From Nitrospirillum amazonense (lineage in GTDB: Bacteria > Pseudomonadota > Alphaproteobacteria > Azospirillales > Azospirillaceae): a stretch of DNA of 64,000 nucleotides. Both the position numbers and the translations under genes were made by a program. This document shows, in pieces, positions 20,118 to 31,029 of the stretch (position 1 is its first letter; every line of letters begins with the position of its first letter). The stretch covers positions 16,697-80,696 of the forward strand of contig NZ_VITV01000019.1 in NCBI RefSeq assembly GCF_007828035.1, in the 5' to 3' direction. The notes under the pieces were generated by a model. The model made no database searches, was not told the DNA's origin, and saw only the letters and a program-made list of their open reading frames with translations.

Positions 20118-20237
20118 ATGACGGCGATGGCGAAGGTCGAGCAACGGGCCCAGATGTGGGGTGAGGCGTGCCTGCCCTTGGTGGCGCTGCTGTATCTCAT
20201 GCTGCTGGGCGTGCTGTATGGCGGCGCGCCGATGTGA
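20118..20237 (+). CDS. Small single-pass membrane protein (candidate)
   Basis: A short frame encodes MTAMAKVEQRAQMWGE, a hydrophobic helix (LPLVALLYLMLLGVLY) and GGAPM. The ATG at 20118 has GAGG 6 bases upstream and gives 39 aa; an ATG at 20106 would give 43 aa. It is divergent from the beta-barrel gene and followed by a hairpin. It is a plausible small inner-membrane protein of unknown role, supported only by its ribosome site and helix. Confidence 0.4.
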   Translation: MTAMAKVEQRAQMWGEACLPLVALLYLMLLGVLYGGAPM

Positions 20238-20292
20238 CGCCCGCGTGGACTTGATTGTCCGCGCCCAGCTTGTGGAATATGCCCGGATATGA

Positions 20293-20326
20293 AAACGGCG
20301 GCCTGGGATGACCCGGGCCGCCGTTT
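20293..20326 (-). terminator. Rho-independent terminator of the SapC gene
   Basis: AAACGGCGGCC (20293-20303) pairs with GGCCGCCGTTT (20316-20326). On the minus strand the stem ends in a run of four T residues, fitting termination of the sapC-like gene that ends at 20350. Confidence 0.75.
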
Positions 20327-20349
20327 CAATTAAGGCTTAAGGCGCTGCG

Positions 20350-21084
20350 TCAGTTGGTCGCCGGGCGCAGCGAGGTGCGGTCCACCAGGCCGGCCCAGTT
20401 GCTGACCGAGATGAAGTGGGCGTAGGCCAAAGCCAGCCAGCCGCGCTCGCGCCAGCGCTGGAAGTCCTCGGCCGGCAGCTGGTTGAACCGGGCTTCATCG
20501 ATGACCTTGAAGCCGGCCAGGCTCAGCTTCTGGCCGTCCTTCAGGGTGACGTCGGCGCGGTTCTCCACCAGCAGGTCGGCCTTGATCAGGGCCTCCACGA
20601 ACTCGGTGGTGGCGTTGTAGTGGCCTTGGTAGTCGCTGCAGAAGGCCAGGGCGTTGCGGGTCACCTCGGTGGGCTGACCGCCCTCGAACAGCTTGTTGGG
20701 GCCGCCGTGGCTGAGGCTGGAGGCGGCCTCGTCGATGCACAGGGTGAATTCCGCCTTCTCGCGGTTTTCCAGGAAGATGAAGGGGTAGCGGCGGACATAG
20801 GCCGGGATGTAGGCACCGGATTCCCAGGTGCCGTCGGCGTCCACGAACAGGTTCTCGCCATTGCGCAAGCCCAGCAGCGCCACGGCCTGGGGCGGGGCAC
20901 CGTCCAGGAACAGGATGGGGTAGTGCTTGCAGGCGAGCGTGAACTCCGCCGCGATCACGGGCACGGAGTTGGAGCCGGCAGCGAACTGGTAGCCGGCGGC
21001 GGGGGCCAGCGACAGGTCGCCGTCTCGCTCCGCGGCCAGGGGGCGGGGGCGCTGGTAGAAGGCGGGAAGGGTCTGCGTGCTCAT
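20350..21084 (-). CDS. SapC family protein
   Basis: This is a 244-aa cytosolic-looking protein with the SapC family pattern: an N-terminal FAAGSNSVPVIAAEF segment, YPILFLDG, AYVRRYPFIFL and the C-terminal LVDRTSLRPA. The family was named from an S-layer secretion locus, but its biochemical role is not established. Genes of this family often sit beside TonB-dependent receptors, and one is found here two genes away (22775-25288). No signal peptide is visible. It ends at a good terminator. Confidence 0.85.
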   Translation of the reverse strand: MSTQTLPAFYQRPRPLAAERDGDLSLAPAAGYQFAAGSNSVPVIAAEFTLACKHYPILFLDGAPPQAVALLGLRNGENLFVDADGTWESGAYIPAYVRRYPFIFLENREKAEFTLCIDEAASSLSHGGPNKLFEGGQPTEVTRNALAFCSDYQGHYNATTEFVEALIKADLLVENRADVTLKDGQKLSLAGFKVIDEARFNQLPAEDFQRWRERGWLALAYAHFISVSNWAGLVDRTSLRPATN

Positions 21085-21204
21085 CTCTGTTCCAAGTCCC
21101 GGATCAATTGGGGTTATGAGTTATGCTGCCGTTGCCTGCGCCGCTGGCGGCCAGAGCCTGGCAATCTTGAAGTTAGTGGTGCCGCGCCCGCCCGTGGTCA
21201 ACGT

Positions 21205-21230
21205 CGGGGATGGGGTAATGCCCATCCCCG
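21205..21230. terminator. Hairpin downstream of the monooxygenase gene
   Basis: CGGGGATGGG (21205-21214) and CCCATCCCCG (21221-21230) are perfect 10-base arms around a 6-base loop, 72 bases past the stop of the minus-strand monooxygenase gene. There is no T tract, so it could stabilise the 3' end instead. Confidence 0.45.
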
Positions 21231-21301
21231 CACGCTACCACCGATGGCGGGGGGAAGGGCACCGCCATTCATTCCCCCAATTGGACATGGCTCGCCAGGC
21301 C

Positions 21302-22630
21302 TTATTCCGCCACCTGCGCCAGCCGTCCGCTGTACCGGTTGGCGGGGATGGGCAGGCCGAGGTGGCCGCGCAGGGTGCCGGCCGTATAATCGGCCCGGAA
21401 CAGGCCCCGGCGTTGCAGGATGGGCACCACCTTGTCCGTGAACTGGGCAAAGGCCCCGGGCTTGGTGACATGGATGTTGAAGCCGTCGGCCGCGCGCCCG
21501 GTGAACCAGCGTTCGATCTCGTCGGCCACCGCCTCCGGCGTGCCGACGAAGCCGGAGCGCCAGCGGCCGAAACGCCACGCCGCCTCACGCAGGGTCAGGC
21601 TTTCCTCCCGTGCGGTCCTGATGATGCGCTCCGCATGGCCCTTGTAGCCGTTCAGGCTGACATGGCTGAGGTCGGGGAAGGGCGCGTCCAGGTCGTACTG
21701 CCGGAAATCATGGTAGTTGAAGGGCCGTCCCAGCTGGACCAGCAGCTTGTCCAAATCCAGTTCCGCCTCGTGCGCTGCGGCCAGGCGATCCGCCTCCTCC
21801 TGTGTGTCGGCGATGGTGACGGTCAGGCCGGGCAGGACGACGATATGGTCGGGGTTGCGCCCCTGGGCGGCGGCGCGCGCCTTCAGGTCGGCGTAATAGG
21901 CCTGGGCCGCCTCGAACCCGTCGGCGCTGGCGAAGGTGGCGTCGGCGATGGTGGCACCCAGGTTGCGGCCGGCGTCGCTGTCGCCCGCCTGGAAGATGAC
22001 CGGCTGGCCCTGCGGGCTGCGGGTCAGGGCCAGAGGCCCGGCAACGGAGAAGAAGCGGCCCTTGTGGTTCAGCGCATGCTGCTTGGTCTTGTCCAGGAAC
22101 ACGCCCGCCGCCTTGTCGCGGGGGAAGGCGTCGTCCTCATAGCTGTCCCACAGGCCCTGGACGACCGATACGAACTCCCGGGCGCGCTGGTAGCGTTCCG
22201 CATGGTCGAGGTGGTGGTCCCGGCCGTAGTTGCGGGCGGCGCCTTCCAGCCCGGTGGTCACCACGTTCCAGCCGGCGCGTCCGCGGCTGATGGTGTCCAG
22301 GGAGCCGAACTGGCGGGCGACGTTGTACGGCTCCCAGTATGAGGTGGTCAGCGTGCCCACCAGCCCGATGTGGCTGGTGGAGACGGCCAGGGCCGACAGC
22401 AGGGTTAGCGGCTCCAGCCGGTTCAGGAAATGGGGGGCGCTGTCGGGCGTGATGTAGGGGCTGTCGACGATGAAGACCAGGTCGAACTTGGCGGCCTCCG
22501 CCTTGCGGGCGGCGTTGATATACCAGTTGATGTCGATGCTGGCGTCGCCGGGCAGGTCGGGGTCGCGCCAATCGTCGTGGCTGGTGCCGACGCCGGCCAG
22601 GATGGCGCCCAGGTGCAGGGAATGGGTCAT
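21302..22630 (-). CDS. FMNH2-dependent monooxygenase (NtaA/SnaA/DszA family)
   Basis: This bacterial-luciferase-like flavin enzyme of 442 aa belongs to the class acting on nitrilotriacetate, dibenzothiophene sulfone and other xenobiotic or organosulfur compounds. Diagnostic segments are FDLVFIVDSPYI, SRGRAGWNVVTTG, NYGRDHHLDHAERY and PVIFQAGDSDAGR, with a late FVGTPEAVADEIERWF. It needs a separate flavin reductase, which is not seen in the window. GGAG precedes the ATG by about 9 bases. It lies 144 bases downstream of the TonB receptor on the same strand, suggesting import followed by oxygenation of one substrate. The exact substrate is unknown. Confidence 0.9.
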   Translation of the reverse strand: MTHSLHLGAILAGVGTSHDDWRDPDLPGDASIDINWYINAARKAEAAKFDLVFIVDSPYITPDSAPHFLNRLEPLTLLSALAVSTSHIGLVGTLTTSYWEPYNVARQFGSLDTISRGRAGWNVVTTGLEGAARNYGRDHHLDHAERYQRAREFVSVVQGLWDSYEDDAFPRDKAAGVFLDKTKQHALNHKGRFFSVAGPLALTRSPQGQPVIFQAGDSDAGRNLGATIADATFASADGFEAAQAYYADLKARAAAQGRNPDHIVVLPGLTVTIADTQEEADRLAAAHEAELDLDKLLVQLGRPFNYHDFRQYDLDAPFPDLSHVSLNGYKGHAERIIRTAREESLTLREAAWRFGRWRSGFVGTPEAVADEIERWFTGRAADGFNIHVTKPGAFAQFTDKVVPILQRRGLFRADYTAGTLRGHLGLPIPANRYSGRLAQVAE

Positions 22631-22646
22631 GGTGCGTGTCTCCAGT

Positions 22647-22667
22647 CGGCGGCCGGGCTGGCCGCCG
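22647..22667. terminator. GC hairpin between TonB receptor and monooxygenase
   Basis: CGGCGGCC (22647-22654) and GGCCGCCG (22660-22667) form an 8-bp stem just upstream of the monooxygenase ATG. There is no T tract. It may be a transcript-processing or attenuating hairpin rather than a terminator. Confidence 0.35.
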
Positions 22668-22774
22668 GTTGATCGGTTCGGGATGGGGCTATCTCAGGGA
22701 AAGTCTAGCGCCGCCAGGCCGCCGGGAAATTTTGGAAATCGTGCAGCGACTGTTTGGCGGCGCTGAAGGATGGC

Positions 22775-25288
<2,514 letters not shown>

Positions 25289-25632
25289 GTAAAACCCCCT
25301 TGGGCCCGACTTGGCACGCCTGCCGGGCTTCCCCGATGTTGAATAAAGCGTTGGGTTTTTAGACAGGCCGCCGCCCTGGCCCGTAAATCGACTTATCCTT
25401 GAGGATTTGATGAGGGCACTAAATTGGTAGTCAGGCCGCGCATCATTGCGACGGGCTGCACAGGGTGAAGCCTTGGAAAGGCTGGATTCTTATAACACGG
25501 TAAATAAGTGTTAAATTCAGAGCTATGCGATATATTGTACATCGCCATGCTGCGGACTCGGCTTGCTGTCTTGCGTTCCGGCATGTGTAATTGGGATCAA
25601 TGAGAACCCATGGACAGTGAGGACCGTGCCCC
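25289..25632. other. Divergent promoter region, TonB receptor / LysR
   Basis: No gene is supported in these 344 bases. The stretch from about 25480 to 25600 is AT-rich and contains the LysR-like dyad described separately. A GGGGG purine run precedes the receptor ATG. No cobalamin-type riboswitch features are visible. Confidence 0.55.
25493..25513. promoter_or_regulatory. Candidate LysR operator
   Basis: TAACAC-N9-GTGTTA is a perfect interrupted dyad of the T-N11-A type bound by LysR regulators. It lies in the intergenic region between the divergent TonB receptor and the lysR gene that begins at 25633. Confidence 0.45.
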
Positions 25633-26517
25633 ATGCCCCCCAATCTGCCCACTGAGCTGCTGCGCACCTTCGTCGCCATCGTTGACGCCGGCACCCTGCA
25701 GAAGGCGACGGAGCGCATCTTCCTGACGCAGTCCGCCCTCAGCCTGCAGATCAAGCGGCTGGAGGACCTGTTGCAGACGCAGCTGTTCCTGCGCGAGGGG
25801 CGGCGCCTGACGCTGGCGCCGGCGGGGGTGACCTTGCTGGGTTTCGCCCGCAAGATCCTGGAAATGAACGAGCAGGCGGTCAGCGCCGTCACCGCCGGCG
25901 CCTTCGCCGGGCCGGTGCGGGTGGGCATGGTGCAGGACATGACCGATACGCTGCTGACCGGGGTGCTGGCCAGCTACGCCCAGATCCATCCCCAGGCGCA
26001 ATTGCATGCCCGCATCGCCGGGACGGCCGAGCTGCTGGAGCAGATGACGGCCGACCGGCTGGATGTGGTGGCGGGCTTCGGCCCCGCGGGGGACCCCAAC
26101 GGAGTGCTGACGGTGCCGGTGCGCTGGATGGGCAATCCGGAACTGTTGAGCGCCGACGTGCTGCCCTTGGTGGTGCTGGAAACGCCCTGCCGCTTCCGCG
26201 AAGCGGCGCTGGCGGCCCTGGACCGCATTGGCCGGCCCCACCGCATCGTGGTGGAAACGCCCAACCTGTCCAGCCTGCGTGCCGCCGTGCGCGCCGGCCT
26301 GGGCCTGACCTGCCGCGCCATGGCTTTCGACCCGCTGCCGCCCCTGCCGCTGGGCGTGCTGCCGCCCCTGGCCCCCGTCAGCGTCGTCCTGGCCCACCGC
26401 CCCAATCCGTCCGAGTCCATCACCAGCCTGATCAGCCTGGTGCATCAGGCGATCAGCGCCCAGGGCGCCGGGGACGACGGCGGTGAGGAGGGTGAGCCGC
26501 GGGCCAACGCGGCGTGA
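25633..26517 (+). CDS. LysR-family transcriptional regulator
   Basis: The N-terminal helix-turn-helix is clear (GTLQKATERIFLTQSALSLQIKRLEDLL, residues ~18-45), followed by a substrate-binding domain. It is 294 aa and ends in a short acidic tail (GDDGGEEGE). It faces away from the TonB receptor/monooxygenase unit and probably controls it, and perhaps the wider sulfur-compound genes. The co-inducer is unknown. Confidence 0.92.
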   Translation: MPPNLPTELLRTFVAIVDAGTLQKATERIFLTQSALSLQIKRLEDLLQTQLFLREGRRLTLAPAGVTLLGFARKILEMNEQAVSAVTAGAFAGPVRVGMVQDMTDTLLTGVLASYAQIHPQAQLHARIAGTAELLEQMTADRLDVVAGFGPAGDPNGVLTVPVRWMGNPELLSADVLPLVVLETPCRFREAALAALDRIGRPHRIVVETPNLSSLRAAVRAGLGLTCRAMAFDPLPPLPLGVLPPLAPVSVVLAHRPNPSESITSLISLVHQAISAQGAGDDGGEEGEPRANAA

Positions 26518-26531
26518 GGATGGGTGTGCGC

Positions 26532-27506
26532 TTATGGGAGAAAGCCGCGCTGCAGCAGCCAGTCCTGAAACAGGCGGGGCCACGCCTCCTCTCCGGTGAC
26601 GCCCGTCGCCAGCCCCACCCCGTGGGGGCCATGGTCGAACAAATGGATGTCGTTGGGCACCCCCGCGTCGCGCAGGGCCTGCGCCAGCAAAAGGCTGTTC
26701 TTGGCGCTGACGCGCTGGTCATCCAGCCCGTCGAATAGGAAAACCGGCGGCGCGTCCGGGCCAATCTGCGTCTGGGCGGAAAGTTGTTGTTCCAGGGGGG
26801 CCCGCTCCGCGCCGCGGTAGCCGGCCAACAGGTGCCTGACACTGCCGGACGGCGGCACTACGGTGGGATCAAGGCTGACCACGGGATAACCCAACCCCAG
26901 GACGGCCACCCTGTCGTCCGCGGCATCGATGACGTCCCCAGGGGCGAAGCCGAAATCGTCCTTGGGCCGGAAGGCGATCAAGGCGGCCAAGTGGCCGCCG
27001 GCTGAAAATCCAAACACGCCGATCCGATTGGGGTCGACCCCATAGCGGGACGACAGGGCGCGTACGAGCCGCACCGCGCGGCGGCCATCCCAGAGCGGCA
27101 CGGGGTAGCGGTACGTCCCGTCCGGCTGCACCAGCCGATAGGACAGCAAAAAAGTGGTGATCTTGAGGTGTTCGGCAAAATAGGCCGCGACCGTCGCCTG
27201 CTCGCGCTCATTGGACAGGTGATCGTAACCGCCGCCGGGAATCAGCACCAGGGCCGGGCCATGATCCACCCCGCGCGCCCGGAAAACTTGGACGAAAGGG
27301 ATGTCGCGACAGGGATCATCCCCCACCGCCCCCGGCGCACGCCCAGGCCACAGGCGAAGATCGTCGGGATTGGCCGCCTCATAACAGGGGTAGGCGGCCC
27401 AGGCCGTCGTGGGCGCCGTCTGGCCCCATGCTCCAGGTCCCTCCGTCAGGACGCCGATCAGAAGACCGGCGCCGGCCACACAGTACGACCACCTGGACCG
27501 CCGCAT
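26532..27506 (-). CDS. Secreted alpha/beta hydrolase (carboxylesterase-like)
   Basis: The ATG at 27506 (GGGGAA 5 bases upstream) gives about 324 aa and starts with a signal peptide (RRSRWSYCVAGAGLLIGVL). The hydrolase fold shows an oxyanion HGGG-like loop as LIPGGGYDHL, the nucleophile elbow GFSAGG, an acid in FLFDGLDDQRV and the histidine in FDHGPHGVG. This is the pattern of periplasmic acetyl-xylan or small-ester esterases, but the substrate is unknown. It is convergent with lysR (15-base gap). An upstream in-frame start at 27590 would spoil the signal peptide. Confidence 0.87.
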   Translation of the reverse strand: MRRSRWSYCVAGAGLLIGVLTEGPGAWGQTAPTTAWAAYPCYEAANPDDLRLWPGRAPGAVGDDPCRDIPFVQVFRARGVDHGPALVLIPGGGYDHLSNEREQATVAAYFAEHLKITTFLLSYRLVQPDGTYRYPVPLWDGRRAVRLVRALSSRYGVDPNRIGVFGFSAGGHLAALIAFRPKDDFGFAPGDVIDAADDRVAVLGLGYPVVSLDPTVVPPSGSVRHLLAGYRGAERAPLEQQLSAQTQIGPDAPPVFLFDGLDDQRVSAKNSLLLAQALRDAGVPNDIHLFDHGPHGVGLATGVTGEEAWPRLFQDWLLQRGFLP

Positions 27507-27619
27507 GCTTTTCCCCGTCGAGGACTGGTGCGCCTCGCCATCCGCACCGGCGCGCGAACCGATAGTGGCGATGTCCTGGACGGGGTGCAATGCGGGGCTG
27601 GATCGCCCATGCGGAAGGG

Positions 27620-28411
27620 TCAGCTATCGTACCCCGGCGACTCCCGGGCCAGGCGGCGCAGCAGGCCGGCCCACGGCAGTTTGGCGTGGTCGGGGCGGTG
27701 GTTGGCGACCTGCTGGCGCACCTCGGCCTGGGCATGCTCGGGCGCCAGCAGGATGCCGTCGCGGCCGGCGCTGAGGGTGCGCACCTGTAGGGTGGCGGAG
27801 CGTTCCAGGGCGTGGATGCCCAGGAAGGCGTGGGCGGCGGTGGGGCCCAGGGCCAGGGTGCCGTGGTTGCGCAGCAGCATCAGGCTCTTGTCGCCCAGAT
27901 CGGCCACCAGCCGCTCCCGCTCATCCAGGTGCAGCGCGATGCCTTCATAGTCGTGATAGGCCAGGCGCGGGATGACGGTCAGGGAATGCTGGTTCAGGGG
28001 CAGCAGCCCCTCCTTGTGCGCCGAGACGGCGATGCCGTCGGCGGTATGCAGATGGATGACGAACTTGGCGTCATGCCGGGCGCCGTGGATGGCGGAATGG
28101 ATGGTGAAGCCCGCCGGGTTGATGCCGTATTCCGTATCCTCCCAGACCGGCGCCTGCAGGATGTTCCCGTCCAGGTCCACCTTCACCAGGCTGCTGGCCG
28201 TGATCTCGTCGAAAAACAGCCCGTAGGGATTGATCAGGAAATGCTCCTCCGGCCCCGGCACGCGGGCGGAGATGTGGGTGTAGATCAGGTCGGTCCAGCC
28301 GAACAGCGCCACCAGGCGGTACAGCGCCGCCAGTTCCACCCGCGTCTGCCACTCCGCCTCATCCACCCGCCCCTTCAGGGACTGGATGCCCAGGTAGGAT
28401 CCGTCCGCCAT
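27620..28411 (-). CDS. Class II aldolase/adducin family protein
   Basis: This is a divalent-metal-binding protein of the fuculose-phosphate aldolase/adducin fold. The expected metal histidines are in KFVIHLHTADG and LMLRNHGTLALG, and the catalytic-side acid lies in the region FLINPYGLFFDEI. It probably starts at the ATG at 28411 (GGAGAATGAGG just before it); an ATG at 28417 is also in frame. Length is 263 aa. Many members of this subgroup have no assigned reaction. It is divergent from the ABC binding-protein gene. Confidence 0.88.
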   Translation of the reverse strand: MADGSYLGIQSLKGRVDEAEWQTRVELAALYRLVALFGWTDLIYTHISARVPGPEEHFLINPYGLFFDEITASSLVKVDLDGNILQAPVWEDTEYGINPAGFTIHSAIHGARHDAKFVIHLHTADGIAVSAHKEGLLPLNQHSLTVIPRLAYHDYEGIALHLDERERLVADLGDKSLMLLRNHGTLALGPTAAHAFLGIHALERSATLQVRTLSAGRDGILLAPEHAQAEVRQQVANHRPDHAKLPWAGLLRRLARESPGYDS

Positions 28412-28489
28412 CCTCATTCTCCATCGCGTCGATTGGCCTTCAGCGTCGATCCACGCGGCCGGGACGTCAAATTGGGGATTTTAAAGCAT

Positions 28490-28537
28490 CCCTTGAGCGG
28501 CCCTGCGAGCGGCGCTGCGGCCGGTGCCGCTCAAGGG
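28490..28537. promoter_or_regulatory. Long inverted repeat upstream of the binding-protein gene
   Basis: CCCTTGAGCGGC (28490-28501) and GCCGCTCAAGGG (28526-28537) are perfect 12-base arms around a 24-base GC loop. A second, smaller dyad ACTGTT-N11-AACAGT follows immediately at 28538-28560. Both lie in the 210-base divergent gap between the aldolase-like and binding-protein genes. Confidence 0.45.
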
Positions 28538-28621
28538 ACTGTTGAAACTTATCAAACAGTCGGCGGCGTGCCCGTCCGTTAGCCTGGGTTCTCGCTGCAA
28601 TGGCATGGGTTCGGGTGCAAC

Positions 28622-29587
28622 ATGGCGTGGGTTCGGGATTGGTCGCGGCGCGGTTTTCTGCGGGCGGGGGCGGGTTTGGGCGCAATCATCGCCGCCCCGG
28701 CGCTGCTGACGGCCTGCGACGACAAGAAGGCGCCAAGCGTCCTGAAGGTGGGGGACCAGCGCGGCGGGCTGCAGGCCCTGCTCAGTGCCTATCCCGATGA
28801 CAAGCCCGCTCTGAACTATCAGGTGGAATGGGCGCAATTCCCCAATGCCGCCCCGGTGATCGAGGCCTTGAACGCCCAGGCCATCGACGTGGGCGCGGTG
28901 GGCGACGCGCCCTTCGGCTTCGGCCTGGCGAGCAAGGCCCAGATCAAGGCGGTTTCCGCCTATCGCTCCAGCGGTGAGGGTACCGCCGTGCTGGTGAAGC
29001 CGGACGGCCCGGTCCAGGCGGTGGCCGATCTCGCCGGCCGCACCGTCGCCACCAGCAAGGGCTCCATCGGTCATTTCCTGGTGCTGCGCGCGCTGGCGGA
29101 GGCGGGCGTGCCGGTGGACAAGGTCACCATCGCCTTCCTGGCGCCCAACGACGCCAAGGCCGCCTTGCTGGCCGGCAGCATCGACGCCTGGGCCACCTGG
29201 GACCCCTATACCGCCCTGGGGGAATTGCACGATGGGCTGAAGGTGCTGGTGAACGCGCAGGGGCGCATGCCCGGCCTTTCCTATCTGCTGTCCACACCGG
29301 CGGCGCTGTCCGCCCGCCGCGCCCTGGTGCGGGACTTCGTGGCCCGCATCGACCGGGCACGGGAGTATTCCGCCGCCAAGCCCGACGCCTACGCCGCGGT
29401 CTTCGCCCAGCAGACGGGCGTGCCGGCGGAGGTGGCGTCGCTCATGATCCGCCGCACCAACTTCCACCCCGTGGCCCTGGACGACGGTATCATCGCCGAC
29501 CAGCAAAGCATCGTGGACCAGTTCGCCAAGGTGGGTCTGGGTGGCGACGGCCTGGACGTGCGGCCGGCCTTCGAGCGGGTGCTGTAG
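28622..29587 (+). CDS. ABC transporter substrate-binding lipoprotein, SsuA/TauA type
   Basis: The N-terminus combines a twin-arginine-like SRRGFLRAG with a hydrophobic stretch and lipobox LTAC, predicting an exported lipoprotein. The mature protein has the NMT1/SsuA-like fold, with LKVGDQRGG, INALNAQAIDVGAVGDAPF-type segments (here VIEALNAQAIDVGAVGDAPF) and ATSKGSIGHFLVLRAL. The family binds aliphatic sulfonates, taurine or similar ligands. Length is 321 aa. The permease and ATPase genes follow after the opposing hydrolase-OsmC gene. The start codon lies in a 22-base near-duplicate of the preceding sequence, and no clear ribosome site is seen. Confidence 0.88.
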   Translation: MAWVRDWSRRGFLRAGAGLGAIIAAPALLTACDDKKAPSVLKVGDQRGGLQALLSAYPDDKPALNYQVEWAQFPNAAPVIEALNAQAIDVGAVGDAPFGFGLASKAQIKAVSAYRSSGEGTAVLVKPDGPVQAVADLAGRTVATSKGSIGHFLVLRALAEAGVPVDKVTIAFLAPNDAKAALLAGSIDAWATWDPYTALGELHDGLKVLVNAQGRMPGLSYLLSTPAALSARRALVRDFVARIDRAREYSAAKPDAYAAVFAQQTGVPAEVASLMIRRTNFHPVALDDGIIADQQSIVDQFAKVGLGGDGLDVRPAFERVL

Positions 29588-29599
29588 GGGCCGCCTGTA

Positions 29600-30817
29600 T
29601 CAGGAGGGCTGGTCGTCCGGCTGCTCATCCACCAGCAGCGTCTCCACCTCCGACGCGCGGGTCAGGGTGATGTCCACCGGGCAGCGGTTGGCTATGGACA
29701 GCAGCTTGGCGCGCTGCTCCGCATCCAGGGGGCCTTCCAGGGTGATGGTGCGGGTGAACAGGTCGGCGGGCGTCTGGTCCGGCCGCTTGGTATGCACCAC
29801 CCGCGTCTGGGCGCGTACCAGGGGCAGGCCCTTGCGCTCCGCATACATGCGCATGGTCATGGTGGTGCAGGCGGCCAAGCCCGCCGACACGAAGTCGTAG
29901 GGGGCGAGGCCGCTGTTCAGGCCGCCCACGTCCACCGGCTCGTCCGCCAGAAACTGATGCGGTCCGCTGCGCATGGCCAGTTGATAACGGCCGTGACCCG
30001 TCTCCGTTGCCAGCACGCCTTCCGCCTCGCCATGCGGGTCCGGCGTCTCGCCCTGCTGCGGCAGGTAGCGGCTGGCCCAGGCGGCGATGACGGCCGCCGC
30101 GTAGTCGGCGTCCGCCGGGCGGGTCAGCAGATGGTCGGCGTCGTCCAGCGAGACGAAGCTCTTGGGATGTTTCGCGGCCACGAAGATGCGGGTGGCGTTG
30201 TCAATGCCCACCGTCATGTCGCCCGGGGCGTGCAGGATCAGCAACGGGCGGCGCAGGCGGGCGATGCGCGCTGCCAGATCCTGTTCGCGGGCGTCATCGA
30301 CGAAGCTCTGGCGGATCACGAAGGGCCGGCCGGCCAGATCAACCTCGGCCTCACCCTGCGCCTCGATGCGATTCAGCGCTTCCGGCCCGAAGGTCTGCAG
30401 CACGTGGGCCACGTCGGACGGGGCGGCGATGGTCCCGACGGCCTTGACCGTGGGCATGTCGCCGGCGGCCGCCAGGGCCGCGGCCCCTCCGAAGCTGTGG
30501 CCCACCAGCAGGCTGGGCGGCATGCCCGCCTGGGTCATGGCCGCATAGGCCGCCATCAGGTCATCGACATCGGCCGCGAAACCGCCGCCGGTGAAGTCAC
30601 CGCCGCTTTTGCCCAGCCCGGCGAAGTCGAAGCGCAGCACGCCGATGCCGGCCATGGCCAGGGCCCGGGCCAGCCGCGTGGTGGCCAGGCTGTCCTTTCC
30701 GCAGGTGAAGCAGTGGGCGAAGATGGCCCAGCCGCGCGGCGTACCCTCCGCCGGCTCGATCCGGCCGGACAACCGGTACCCCTTGGCGCTATCGAAATCG
30801 AACTGCTGGCTGGCCAT
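29600..30817 (-). CDS. Bifunctional alpha/beta hydrolase-OsmC fusion
   Basis: This is a two-domain protein of 405 aa starting at the ATG at 30817, with GGGAGG 5 bases upstream. Residues ~1-250 are an alpha/beta hydrolase with nucleophile elbow VGHSFGG and a late acid/His pair around HAPGDMTVGIDN and DDADHLL. Residues ~270-405 are an OsmC-like peroxide-reducing domain with the catalytic cysteine in AACTTMTMRMYAERKG and a second in NRCPVDITL. OsmC proteins reduce organic hydroperoxides; the hydrolase partner's substrate is unknown. This fusion is a known arrangement. It interrupts the transporter genes on the opposite strand. Confidence 0.9.
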   Translation of the reverse strand: MASQQFDFDSAKGYRLSGRIEPAEGTPRGWAIFAHCFTCGKDSLATTRLARALAMAGIGVLRFDFAGLGKSGGDFTGGGFAADVDDLMAAYAAMTQAGMPPSLLVGHSFGGAAALAAAGDMPTVKAVGTIAAPSDVAHVLQTFGPEALNRIEAQGEAEVDLAGRPFVIRQSFVDDAREQDLAARIARLRRPLLILHAPGDMTVGIDNATRIFVAAKHPKSFVSLDDADHLLTRPADADYAAAVIAAWASRYLPQQGETPDPHGEAEGVLATETGHGRYQLAMRSGPHQFLADEPVDVGGLNSGLAPYDFVSAGLAACTTMTMRMYAERKGLPLVRAQTRVVHTKRPDQTPADLFTRTITLEGPLDAEQRAKLLSIANRCPVDITLTRASEVETLLVDEQPDDQPS

Positions 30818-31029
30818 GGCGGCCTCCCTTCCCTCTGCCTGCCGTTCTTGTAGCACCGCCAGCGGGGCAATGGCCAAGCCGTCCACCGCCACGCAACGAA
30901 ATCTCCATGCTTGAGAATTTTCAAACATTCACAGCATGAGAAGTCCATTGTCGGATTAAAATCCACGACATTTAATGGAGTTTACCGATCGGAGATCGCC
31001 ATATTTCACATGTAGAATGAGGTGCGGCC

